Source: Monoplex corrugatus (Eukaryota; Mollusca; Gastropoda; Littorinimorpha; Ranellidae). From it: a DNA stretch of 64,000 bases. Under the pieces are notes generated by a model, which was given only the letters and a program-made list of their open reading frames with translations, was not told the origin of the DNA and did no database searches. The translations under genes were made by a program, and so were the position numbers. The DNA lies in NCBI GenBank assembly GCA_030674185.1, contig JAPXFY010000026.1, positions 32,967,167 through 33,031,166 on the forward strand. The letters run 5' to 3'. Positions 22,156 through 34,556 of the stretch are shown here, one piece after another; positions within the stretch are counted from its first letter, which is position 1, and every line of letters begins with the position of its first letter.

Positions 22156-22783
22156 TAACAGTGACAGTTACATCGTGGCATGTCAACAGCAATGGTTATA
22201 TTGTGGCATGTCAACAGTAATGGTTATATTGTGGCATGTCAACAGCAATGGTTATATTGTGGCATGTCAACAGCAATGGTTATATTGTGGCATGTCAACA
22301 GCAATGGTTATATTGTGGCATATCAACAGCAATGGTTATATTGTGGCATGTCAACAGCAATGGTTATATTGTGGCATGTCAACAGCAATGGTTATATTGT
22401 GGCATATCAACAGCAATAGTTATATTGTGGCATGTCAACAGCAATGGTTATATTGTGGCGCTGGCATATCAACAGCAATGGTTATATTGTGGCATGTCAA
22501 CAGCAATGGTTATATTGTGGCATATCAACAGCAATAGTTATATTGTGGCATATCAACAGCAATGGTTATATTGTGGCATGTCAACAGCAATGGTTATATT
22601 GTGGCATATCAACAGCAATAGTTATATTGTGGCATGTCAACAGCAATGGTTATATTGTGGCGCTGGCATATCAACAGCAATGGTTATATTGTGGCATGTC
22701 AACAGCAATGGTTATATTGTGGCATATCAACAGCAATGGTTATATTGTGGCATATCAACAGCAATGGTTATATTGTGGCATAT
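22156..22783. repeat. 28-bp minisatellite array 2, 22 units
   Basis: The longest array. Two units carry a 6-bp insertion (gcgctg before gcatat) at about 22459 and 22661, exactly 202 bp apart. That equals seven units plus the insertion and reveals a block duplication inside the array. Confidence 0.95.
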
Positions 22784-22875
22784 CATTGTTGTTATTTTTG
22801 TTTAAAGCCCAGCCGACTGCGTAGTCATATGCCATTCAGAAGCAATAATACAATATATACATATATATATGTATA

Positions 22876-22915
<40 letters not shown>

Positions 22916-22952
22916 TGTGTGTGTGTAGGTGTGTATACATACACACACACAC

Positions 22953-23005
<53 letters not shown>

Positions 23006-23008
23006 ATA

Positions 23009-23040
<32 letters not shown>

Positions 23041-23146
23041 ATGAATTCTATATATCAACGTCAGTACTTACCTTGCACATATACACACACGCCCTCACAC
23101 GTGTGTACATATTACAAGGACTCGTACACGCTCATGTATTCATGTC

Positions 23147-23213
<67 letters not shown>

Positions 23214-24123
23214 CGCACGCACGCACAGTTCGCACACCACACACACGCACACACACAAACACAATCACACACACAATCACAAAGACACACACATACTCGC
23301 AAGCACGCAGACTTGAACGCACACACACACGTCAAGCATGCACACACCACAAGCACACATACACACACAGACAGACACACATACACAAACAAACACAAAC
23401 ACACGTGCGCGCACACACATACACACGCAAGCACGCACACACACAAGCACGCACACACACAAGCACGCACACACACAAGCACGCACACACACAAGCACGC
23501 ACATACACACACACCATTTCAGTCTTATGTCTAAGGTCTTTTTTCCAGTTACCTAAACACAATACCACATCAGCAACAATATTTCATGGGGACTTTTTAC
23601 AGAAAAATTGACATGAATCATATCGGCACGACAATATACTCCCCATGGTATTTAAAAAAAAAAAAAAAAAAAGGAAAACCTGTGTTGTCATTTTTGTTTA
23701 AAGCCCAAACGACTGCGCAGAGCCATATCAGGGCTATAACCGTTTCAAAAGATTACTTCACCACAAACAAAAAGCAAAAAAGAAAAAAAAACAAAGCTAA
23801 GTATACCTATACAAACACACACATTTGCTTGTAATATTGATTCTAATGTATAAATGTTTAAATACATATATGCAGGAAGCTGGTGGATAGGGTGACGGCG
23901 TCAAAGGGTTAAAGTTTTTCCTTTAAGGTCATGGCTGACAATGCAGGGTGCTAATGGAGAGGGTGCAGGATTCAAAGGGTTAAGACAATTGTCAACAAGG
24001 ACGTGGGATATTATTGCCATGTCAATTCATTGATTATTCCATGCCATTTAGAAGCAATATCACAAGCAAGTGTTTATATACATACATATGTATATACCTA
24101 CAAATATACATTATATATATATA
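22784..24123. repeat. U1 beta half with spacer S
   Basis: Truncated tail (core cut after gccgactgcgtag), AT/GT/CA hub at 22850-23040, beta monomer from 23041, poly-A run at 23653, tail at 23700-23745, spacer S at 23872-24068, short AT tract. Confidence 0.85.
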
Positions 24124-26634
24124 TCTGTTACGATCTTTCCCCATTTACCTACAACGCTCAAAGGCAACACCGTGTAGCGTGCTTGCCTAGATCAAAAACG
24201 CCTTGCATTCTCTTGGCCTAATTATACTGGTATTTCACAGCCTCTGCCTATCCATAGCTATGCATTAATCATTCCAAATATCTAACCAGTACATGACGCA
24301 TATACATTGTAGATAACACACTGCTAAACAATTAGCAGATCTACAATGTGTACATGTACTCTAAAGCAGGCCTACGACAAGATTTTGTCGTCATCTCCAG
24401 TCAGTATTATGTTGTAGTTTTACAGAACGTACAGGGGGCCTTCACTAATTTATGCTGCCTTTACTGTAGCATTATAGAACAATCGCCGTGTAATTGCCGG
24501 CGGGAACACTCAGACAATGACCGCAGGGCGCGTCTGTCTCAACCGCCCTAGGTATTTGTGGCTGATAGCGAGCACATACCCACTCGCGAAACTGCCGGAC
24601 AATGACCAGCGTTTCACTTGTGTGTACTGACGCGCTGCGTTAAAACTACACACTAAGTGTTGATTTATTAATTAGGTGAGAACAACCAATCAGACCTTGC
24701 CATCTGAAAGGTTTGAGATTTGAAAATATGACCATCATGCTCTGTTCCCAGAGTACAAATTAACAAGGCGCATCATAGCGTGTGCTTTTCCACCGCCACT
24801 CTCAGTCTCACCAGATGTGCCCTTTCCTGCCACCACTCTTGGTTTCACATCAGGTGATCAACTTCATGGCGTTACTGTAGTAAGTTCTGGATTTTTATCA
24901 CTTTATTATTCATCGTCATTTGCAGTAAGCTTAGGGACTTTAAGGTCTCTTATTTCTTTAGATTCTAGCTCAAGTCTATTGAGTACCGCGCTAGATTTGC
25001 AGAATTCGCACAGCGAGAAAATATGTTTTGATCTAAACAATGTGCTATCTCACAAGATCTGTAGCACTTAGCGTGGCGGCCACCATTGTAAAGATGGGAC
25101 TGAGGTTTAAATGTAATAACCACTATATAGATTTAGCCCCTATTTTCATGTGGCTATTGTAGGACTATTGACAACCATATTCTGCCAAAAGCAAAGATGT
25201 GATGCACTGTTGTGCAGAGGAAGAGTATTTTATACTTGACAAGGTTGTATTCACATACTGACATGATGACTGATGAAACACGTGCTCAGCTAATTGATCT
25301 GTTTGATGTAGGCCTATCCCTTATCTGATCAGCACCACTGATAATCATGTAGGCCTATAGAGTGTTGTTTTGGTGACATGGTCTAATAGTAATATGCTAT
25401 ACTATTTTGTTATCATTGCCTCTAGCACTTGATCTAGAATAAAACTTAATCACATAGAGATAATGGGTAAAAGATTACTCAAGTGTGTTGTTCTCTCAAC
25501 ACTGCTGACTGCCATTTGATTAGGTGCTGTTTGTGATGACATAGTTCTCATTGTCAAATAGGCCTACTATATCATCACCACGGAATATTAACTGTCTGAA
25601 AGCTACCAGGATGCAATGCATTATTGTGCACTATTTTATACTTGATAATGTTGTATGTGTGTACATAATGGTAGTTGATGAAACATGTGCTCGGCGAATT
25701 GATCCAATTGTTGTATCCCTTGTCTGCTCAGCACCACCACTAATCATTATTGAATGTTGCTTTGATGACATAGCTTAATTAGTAATATGCTATGCTATTT
25801 TGTCATCACTATCTCTAGCACTAGACATAGAATTACACATAACTACATGGAGCAAATATTTAATGGATGACAAGTGTGTTGACTGCTATTCAATAAGGTA
25901 GACCTACTGTTTGTGACGACAGCTCCCATAGTCAAATACTATGTTTGTCATCACCACTGAATATTAACTGTCCAATAGCTGCCCACTCAGATGTTATGTT
26001 ACAACTTACTCTGCCCATGGCAGCCAAACAGCTTAATATGACTGTGCATTATTTTGCCAGTACATTATTGAAAGTCTACTCTGTGCTAATGCTATTGAAC
26101 AAGCAGTATGGTAGTTACCCTCAACTTATCAAAGGGTTACTCAAAGTTTTGTTATCAATTATTTGTTCCGTGATTACAAGTGCTAGCGCTTTTGAGTGTT
26201 AATATCGACAACATATATTTTGGTATAATGTAGTAATTCTTTACACAACATTTTGTTATCAATTATTTGTTGCATGTTTACAAATGCTAGTGCTTTTGTT
26301 TGTAAATGTAGACATCTTCTGTTAGAATGTAGTAGTTCACTCTTGTACATTGACATTATTTCACAAAATGTGTACTTTGTCATTGTATTTATGAAACCTA
26401 TTTTGTGTCTTACAGGCACTGTCTTCTTTGGTGTCTTCTTTGATGTCTTCTTCTTACACGTCTTCCTTCTTCCTTCTTACCTATCTCCTTCCTCGTCTTC
26501 TTTTCTCAATAATAAAGAGTCAAATAGCAAAACGAGGACTTGTCTTTTGATTGAGAGACTTCCCTTTCTGCTCTGGATTCAAACGACCACCACAGCAACC
26601 ATCACCAAACCCCTTAACCCACTCATCCATCACA
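24124..26634 (+). mobile_element. LTR of Ty3/Gypsy-like element, copy 1 (first bases missing)
   Basis: About 2.5 kb with no long reading frame. It enters at 'ctgttacgatctttcccc', so the terminal TGTAACAGAG and hairpin of other copies are absent. It contains a direct repeat of about 400 bp (25201-25609 and 25610-25990), a 104-bp repeat (26151 and 26255), a poly-A signal AATAAA at 26511, and ends '...catcaca' two bases before a primer-binding-like site. The long LTR call rests on TG...CA-type ends, the poly-A signal, the PBS and the following gag. Confidence 0.65.
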
Positions 26635-26636
26635 CC

Positions 26637-26654
26637 TGGCGCTGGAGCAGGATC
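26637..26654 (+). other. Primer-binding site candidate (tRNA-Ser-like), copy 1
   Basis: TGGCGCTG-GAGCAGGAT directly after the LTR end. From memory, the 3' ends of animal serine tRNAs (…ATCCTGCTCACAGCGCCA) are complementary to this. This copy lacks one base present in the others. Confidence 0.5.
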
Positions 26655-26718
26655 CAGATTCGGAAAGGGAACAAGAAAACAAGAAGACAGTGCTGCAGAT
26701 TCATCAAATTGCCAAACC

Positions 26719-27375
26719 ATGTCAACAACACGGCTCTACAAGCTACCAAAGCTGTCAGGCGACGAAGGCATCTCGGTAACCGACGACTTTATCCAGGAGG
26801 CCAAGCTTATTCTCCAGCTCCAGCCCCTGGATGACAAAGCAGCTGCCCTCTGGCTCATATCATCGTTAGAGGGCCCAGCTCGTCGGGAGGTGCTATGGCA
26901 ACCAACGGCAAGAGTGGACACTCCAGACAAGATCCTGAAGATCATCCAGGACAACTGGGGTGACCAGAGGGACTCCACAGGGTTTTGGTGAATCTGTCAC
27001 AGAGTATGCCACTAGACTTTGGACTCAGTGGAACAAGGTGAACCAAGTACAGATTGACAGCCCTCTCTCAGAGAATGTCTTGAGGGACACCTTCGCCAAT
27101 GGCCTACAGCCAACAGCCCTCAAGAGGGACATCAAGCGGAATATTCGGGACCGCTGTGATGTGTCCTTCGAAGGAGCCCAGAGAGAAGCCCAGCGATGGG
27201 TACGGGAAGATGGCACCCAGGAGTCCCCAGCCCAACAAGCGGTAACATTGGAATACAATGCCACACTGGCACGGCTGGAAGCACAGATAGCAGACCTCAC
27301 CACCAAATTAGAAAGACGGCAGGACACGACCACACCTAAACCACCTCCTACTTCTAGTAGACCCATCACAATATA
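26719..27375 (+). pseudogene. Truncated gag of LTR retrotransposon, copy 1
   Basis: It begins MSTTRLYKLPKLSGDE. Frame one runs to GFW-stop at 26991 and contains the ALWLISSLEGPARREVLW segment, typical of the gag capsid-like region of Ty3/Gypsy elements (W...L.G.A...). The match continues in another frame from about 26960 (GESVTEYATRLWTQWNKV, then SLSENVLRDTFANGLQP) to 27376. A one-base difference near 26965 separates the frames. No nucleocapsid zinc knuckle, protease or pol follows. The element breaks off at 'cccatcacaatataaa'. Confidence 0.75.
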
Positions 27376-27493
27376 AAGGGCTTGAATTCCATATATCAAC
27401 GTCAGTACTTTTGACCTTGCACATGTACATACTGTGATACATCCACAGATGTAGACACATATACACGCACGCGTACACGTTCATTTATTCATG

Positions 27494-27548
<55 letters not shown>

Positions 27549-28805
27549 ACGAACAGTTCGCACGCATACGCGCACACACCCACATACATAAACACACACA
27601 CACACACACAAAGCACAACAAAAGCACGCACACGAGAACACACAAGCACGTACACACGCAAGCGCGCACACACACAAGCACGCACACATACACAAGCACG
27701 CACATCACAAGCACGCACGCAAACCACAAGCACGCACACACACAAGCACGCACACACACAAGCACGCACTCATACACACACAAGCACGCACACACAAGCA
27801 CGCACACATACACACACAAGCACGTACACACAAGCGCGCACACACACAAGCACGCACACACACACGCACGTACACACTACGCGCACACACACTACAATGT
27901 TATGTCTAAGGTCTTTTTTTCCAGTTACCTAACAATACCACATCAGCAACAATATTTCATGGGGACTTTTGACAGAAAAATGGACATGAATCCTATGTGC
28001 ACGACAATATATCATCTCACAGCATTCATAAAAATGAAGACGGTAAAACCCATGTTATTTGTTATTTTGGTTTAAAGCCCAGCCAACTGCGTAGAGCCAT
28101 ATCAGGGCTATAACCGTTTCAAAAGAAAACAACCACGGTGGGGGGGTGGGGGTGTGGGGGGGGGGGTGGGGGGGGAGAGGGGGGAGAAACAAAAAGAAAG
28201 CTAAATACACATATCAGTTCATTCGTGCACATACTCTAAGGAGGTGCCCCTAGCGTTGACCACTCCGTCCAATTTATCACACTGCGAATTTAAAAAACAT
28301 ACTTGAATATAAGTTTAAGCATCAGGACACTAAAACATAAAAACAGGCCTAAATGACCTAAAATTGTTTTCGCATATTTCTATTTCCCTAGAGTCAAAAA
28401 TGCACCGAATACATGTATCCAATTATCAATCCCAAAACAAAGTGCGTAAGACAATCGAACACATACAGGTGAACGGACCAGCAAGACAAACCGATAGGGA
28501 CAAATGACAAAAAACAAAGGAACAAGGCAGAAACAGAGTGACAGGAAAGAGGAACTTTCTAGCACACAATTTCCAGAAGACAGATACCATTTATACTGAA
28601 AGAGCCCACGGCATCCCCACGGGAGACTGTGGTATAGCAACAGCAATGGTTATAACGTGGTATGTCCACAGCAATGTTTGTTTTATGGAATGTGAACACA
28701 GATGGTTCAGTTCAGTTCAGTTCATATTGCTCATAGCCCAGCCGACTACTACAGCCATATCAGGGCTAACACCACGTTAAAATAATATAAAAAAGGACAA
28801 CTTGT
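27376..28805. repeat. Unit U2, alpha half
   Basis: Alpha monomer with a shorter CA run than U1, tail at 28070-28115 (variant gccaactgcg), the most expanded G-rich tract (28137-28185), segment G at 28200-28705, and family I tail with (CAGTT)n at 28705-28805. Confidence 0.85.
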
Positions 28806-28973
28806 TAACAGTGACAGTTACATTGTAGCATATCAACAGCAATGGTTATATTGTGGCATATCAACAGCAATGGTTATATTGTGGCATGTCAACAGCAATG
28901 GTTATATTGTGGCATGTCAACAGCAATGGTTATATTGTGGCATATCAACAGCAATGGTTATATTGTGGCATAT
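28806..28973. repeat. 28-bp minisatellite array 3, 6 units
   Basis: Six complete units. The first is the TAACAGTGACAG variant. Confidence 0.95.
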
Positions 28974-29050
28974 CATTGTTATTGTTATTTTTGTTTAAAG
29001 CCCAGCCGACTGCGTAGTCATATCATGCCATTCAGTAGCAATAATACAAT

Positions 29051-29081
<31 letters not shown>

Positions 29082-29272
29082 CACACACACACACACATAT
29101 ACATGTATATATATATATATGTGTGTGTGTGTGTACATACATGTACACAGACATACATACATAATGAATTCCATATATCAATGTCAGTACTTATCACCTT
29201 GCACACATACACACACGCCCTCACACGTGTGTACATATTACACGCACTCGTACACGCTCATGTATTCATGTC

Positions 29273-29317
<45 letters not shown>

Positions 29318-29845
29318 GCACGCACGCACGCATAGTTCGCACACCACACTTACACACACAAAATAACACAGAATCACAAAGACACACACATACACGCAAG
29401 CACGCAGACATGAACGCACACACACAAGCATGCACATATACACCACATGCACGCGCGCGCGCGCGCGCACACACACACACACACACAAACACACGTGCGC
29501 GCAAACGCATACACACGCAAGCACGCACATACACAAGCACGCACACACACAAGCATGCACACACAAGCATGCACACACACACACATCCACGCACAAGCAC
29601 GCACACACACAGGCACGCACACACAAGCATGCACACACACACACATCCACGCACAAGCACGCACACACACAAGCACGCACATACACAAGCACGCACATAC
29701 ACACACATACCACTTCAATCTTATGTCTAAGGTCTGTTTTTCCAGTTACCTAAACACAATACCACATCACCAACAATATTTCAGAAAATTTTTACAGAAA
29801 AATTGACATAAATTCTATGGGCACGACAATATACTATCCCATGGC

Positions 29846-29879
<34 letters not shown>

Positions 29880-29898
29880 AAACCTGTTATTTTTGTTT
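28974..29898. repeat. U2 beta half, truncated
   Basis: Hub at 29048-29160, beta monomer with a GCGCGCGCGCGC stretch (29452-29468) and a duplicated block (about 29540-29660), a poly-A run of about 28. The LINE tail is cut at 'ttatttttgttta' and no spacer S follows. Confidence 0.8.
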
Positions 29899-30145
29899 AG
29901 CACACAATTTCCAGAAGACAGATACCATTTATACTGAAAGAGCCCTCGGCATCCCCACGGGAGACTGTGGTATAGCAACAGCAATGGTTATAACGTGGTA
30001 TGTCCACAGCAATGTTGGTTTTATGGAATGTGAACACAGATGGTTCAGTTCAGTTCAGTTCATATTGCTCATAGCCCAGCCGACTACTAGAGCCATATCA
30101 GGGCTAACACCACGTTGAAAAATAATATAAAAAAGGACAACTCGT
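29899..30145 (-). mobile_element. Chimeric right half of segment G plus family I tail
   Basis: It starts abruptly at 'gcacacaatttccagaag', inside segment G, directly after the cut tail. It is otherwise identical in layout to the right end of other segment G copies. This is a deletion or unequal-exchange joint. Confidence 0.8.
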
Positions 30146-30285
30146 TAACAGTGACAGTTACATCGTGGCATGTCAACAGCAATGGTTATATTGTGGCATG
30201 TCAACAGCAATGGTTATATTGTAGCATATCAACAGCAATGGTTATATTGTGGCATATCAACAGCAATGGTTATATTGTGGCATAT
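30146..30285. repeat. 28-bp minisatellite array 4, 5 units
   Basis: Five complete units, same ends as array 3. Confidence 0.95.
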
Positions 30286-30359
30286 CATTGTTATTGTTAT
30301 TTTTGTTTAAAGCCCAGCCGACTGCGTAGTCATATGCCATTCAGTAGCAATAATACAAT

Positions 30360-30426
<67 letters not shown>

Positions 30427-30445
30427 TATACATATATATATATAC

Positions 30446-30514
<69 letters not shown>

Positions 30515-31580
30515 GTACATACATGTACACAGACATACATATATAATGAATTCCATATATCAATGTCAGTACTTATCACCTTGCAACAATACACACGCCC
30601 TCACACGTGTGTACATATTACACGCACTCGTACACGCTCATGTATTCATGTCTATACACACACACACACACACACGCACGCACGCACGCACGCGCACGCA
30701 CGCACGCATAGTTCGCACACCACACACACACATACACAATAACACAGAATCACAGACACACACATACACGGAAGCACGCAGACATGAACGCACACACACA
30801 AGCATGCACATATACAACATGCACGCGCGGGCGCACACACACACATACAAACACACGTGCGCGCAAACACACAAGCATGCACACACACACACATCCACGC
30901 ACAAGCACGCACACACACAAGCACGCACATACACAAGCACGCACATACACACACACACCACTTCAATCTTATGTCTGTCTTTTTTTCCAGTTACCTAAAC
31001 ACAATACCACATCAGCAACAATATTTCAGAAAATTTTTACAGAAAAATTGACATAAATTCTATGGGCACGACAATATACTATCCCATGGCATTTAAAAAA
31101 AAAAAAAAAAAAAAAAAGGAAAACCTGTGTTATTTTTGTTTAATGCCCAATCGACTGCTCAGAGCCATATCAGGACTATAACTGTTTTAAAAGAATACTT
31201 CACCACGAACAAAAAGCAAAACAAAAAAACAAAAAAAAAACAAAGCTAAGTATATACAAACACACACTTGCTTGTAATATCGATTCTAATCTATATATGT
31301 TTTATACATATATGTATATATAATATATGCCGGAAGCTGGTGGATAGGGTGATGAAGTCAAAGGGTTAACTTTTTCCTTTTAGGTCATGGCTGACAATGC
31401 AGGGGCTAAAGGAGAGGGTGCAGGATTAAAAGGGTTAAGACAATTGTCAATAAGGACGTGGGATATTATTGCCATGTCAATTCATTGATTACTCCATGCC
31501 ATTCAGAAGCAATATCACAAGCGTTTATATACATACATATGTGTATACCTACATATATATATAGATAAAAAGAAAAAAAG
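30286..31580. repeat. U2b beta half with hub and spacer S
   Basis: The hub has (AT)n at about 30373-30411 and a long (GT)n run at 30450-30513. The beta monomer starts at 30545. Conserved stretch 30965-31100, poly-A, tail at 31145-31185, spacer S at 31329-31521, AT tract. No LTR follows. Confidence 0.85.
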
Positions 31581-31686
31581 GTTTGAATTCTATATATCAA
31601 CGTCAGTACTTTTGACCTTGCACATATACATACATCCACACATGTACGCACATACACACGCACGCGTACACGTTCATGTATTCATG

Positions 31687-31757
<71 letters not shown>

Positions 31758-31817
31758 GCACAGTTCGCACGCATACGCGCACACACCCACATACACAATC
31801 ACAATCACTCAATCAAT

Positions 31818-31872
<55 letters not shown>

Positions 31873-32968
31873 GCACAACACAAGCACGCACACGAGAACA
31901 CGCACAAACACGTACATACACAAGGGCGCACACACGCAAGCACGCACACATATACAAACACGCACACCACAAGCACGCACACATACACACACAAGCACGT
32001 ACACACAAGCACGTACATACACGCACGTACACACACAAGCACGCACACACACAAGCACGCATAGACACGCACACACACATTACAATGTTATGTCTAAGGT
32101 CTTTTTTCCCAGTTACCTAACAATGCCACATCAGCAACAATATTTCATGGGGACTTTTGACAGAAAAATGGACATGAATCCTATGTGCACGACAATATAT
32201 CATCTCACAGCATTCATAAAAATGAAGACGGAAAAACCCATGTTATTTGTTGTTTTTTTAAAGCCCAACCGACTGTGTAGAGCCATATCAGGGCTATAAC
32301 CGTTTCAAAAGAAAACTTAACCACGGAGGGGAGAGGGGGGAGAGAAACAAAGAAAAAGAAAGCTAAGTACACATATCAGTACATTCGCGCAAATAATCTA
32401 AGGAGATGCCCCTAGCGTTGACCACTCCGTCCAATTTATCACACTGGGGATTTAAAAAACATACTTGAATATAAGTTTAAGCATCAGGACACTAAACATA
32501 AAAACAGGCCTAAATCGCCTGAAATTGCTTTCGAATATATATTTCCCTAGAGCCAAAAATGCACCGAATACATGTATCCAATTATCAATCCCAAAACAAA
32601 GTGCGTAAGACAATCGAACACATACAGGTGAACGGACCAGCAAGACAAACCGATAGGGACAAATGACAAAAAACAAAGGAACAAGGCAGAAACAGAGTGA
32701 CAGGAAAGAGGAACTTTTTAGCACAGAATTTCCAGAAGGCAGAGATACCATTTATACTGAAAGAGCCCTCGGCATCCCCACGGGAGACTGTGGTATAGCA
32801 ACAGCAATGGTTATAACGTGGTATGTCCACAGCAATGTTGGTTTTATGGAATGTGAACACAGATGGTTCAGTTCAGTTCAGTTCATATTGCTCATAGCCC
32901 AGCCGACTACTACAGCCATATCAGGGCTAACACCACGTTGAAAAATAATATAAAAAAGGACAACTCGT
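31581..32968. repeat. Unit U3, alpha half
   Basis: Alpha monomer with two separate pure CA runs (31690-31754 and 31821-31870), tail at 32260-32300, a short G-rich tract at 32325-32343 like that of U1, segment G at 32360-32865, family I tail. Confidence 0.85.
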
Positions 32969-33217
32969 TAACAGTGACAGTTACATCGTGGCATATCAAC
33001 AGCAATGGTTATATTGTGGCATGTCAACAGCAATGGTTATATTGTGGCATGTCAACAGCAATGGTTATATTGTGGCATGTCAACAGCAATGGTTATATTG
33101 TGGCATAACAGCAATGGTTATATTGTGGCATGTCAACAGCAATGGTTATATTGTGGCATATCAACAGCAATGGTTATATTGTGGCATATCAACAGAAATG
33201 GTTATATTGTGGCATAT
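32969..33217. repeat. 28-bp minisatellite array 5, 9 units
   Basis: Nine units, one 3 bp short (gcataacagc). Confidence 0.95.
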
Positions 33218-33310
33218 CATTGTTATTGTTATTTTTGTTTAAAGCCCAGCCGACTGCGTAGTCATATGCCATTCAGAAGCAATAATAATATATACATATA
33301 TATATATGTA

Positions 33311-33353
<43 letters not shown>

Positions 33354-33540
33354 AGGTGTGTATACATACACACACACACATATATATATATAGACACACA
33401 ATGTGTGTATATATATATATACATATATATAATGAATTCTATATATCAACGTCAGTACTTATCACCTTACACATATACACACACGCCCTCACACGTGTGT
33501 ACATATTACAAGGACTCGTACACGCTCATGTATTCATGTC

Positions 33541-33600
<60 letters not shown>

Positions 33601-34494
33601 CGCACGCACAGTTCGCACACCACACACACAAACACAATCACACACACAATCACAAAGACACACACATACTCGCAAGCACGCAGACTTGAACGCACACACA
33701 CACGACAAGCATGCACACACCACAAGCACGCATACACACACAGACACACACACACCGAAACAAAAACAAACACACGTGCGCGCACACACATACACACGCA
33801 AGCACGCACACACACACAAGCACGCACACACAAACACACACATCCACGCACACACACAAGCACGCACATATACAAGCACGCACATACACACACACACACC
33901 ATTTCAGTCTTATGTCTAAGGTCTTTTTTTCCAGTTACCTAAACACAATACCACATCAGCAACAATATTTCATGGGGACTTTTTACAGAAAAATTGACAT
34001 GAATCATATCGGCACGACAATATACTCCCCATGGTATTTAAAAAAAAAAAAAAAAAAGGAAAACCTGTGTTGTCATTTTTGTTTAAAGCCCAAACGACTG
34101 CGCAGAGCCATATCAGGGCTATAACCGTTTCAAAAGATTACTTCACCACGAACAAAAAGCAAAAAAGAAAAAAAAACAAAGCTAAGTATACCTATACAAA
34201 CACACACATTTGCTTGTAATATTGATTCTAATGGATAAATGTTTAAATATATATATGCAGGAAGCTGGTGGATAGGGTGACGGCGTCAAAGGGTTAAAGT
34301 TTTTCCTTTAAGGTCATGGCTGACAATGCAGGGTGCTAATGGAGAGGGTGCAGGATTCAAAGGGTTAAGACAATTGTCAATAAGGACGTGGGATATTATT
34401 GCCATGTCAATTCATTGATTACTCCATGCCATTTAGAAGCAATATCACAAGCAAGTGTTTATATACATACATATGTATATACCTACAAATATAC

Positions 34495-34532
<38 letters not shown>

Positions 34533-34556
34533 GTATACATACATTTATATATATGG
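33218..34556. repeat. U3 beta half with spacer S
   Basis: Hub at 33290-33430, beta monomer from 33432, poly-A, tail at 34080-34125, spacer S at 34257-34453, AT tract ending 'tatatatatgg' at the LTR start. Confidence 0.85.

Noticed and set aside
24124..27375. A host gene with introns in the LTR-gag segment
   Set aside because: A splice-acceptor-like 'tgtcttacag' occurs, but the poly-A signal, primer-binding-like site and gag order fit an LTR element, and all copies are frame-broken.
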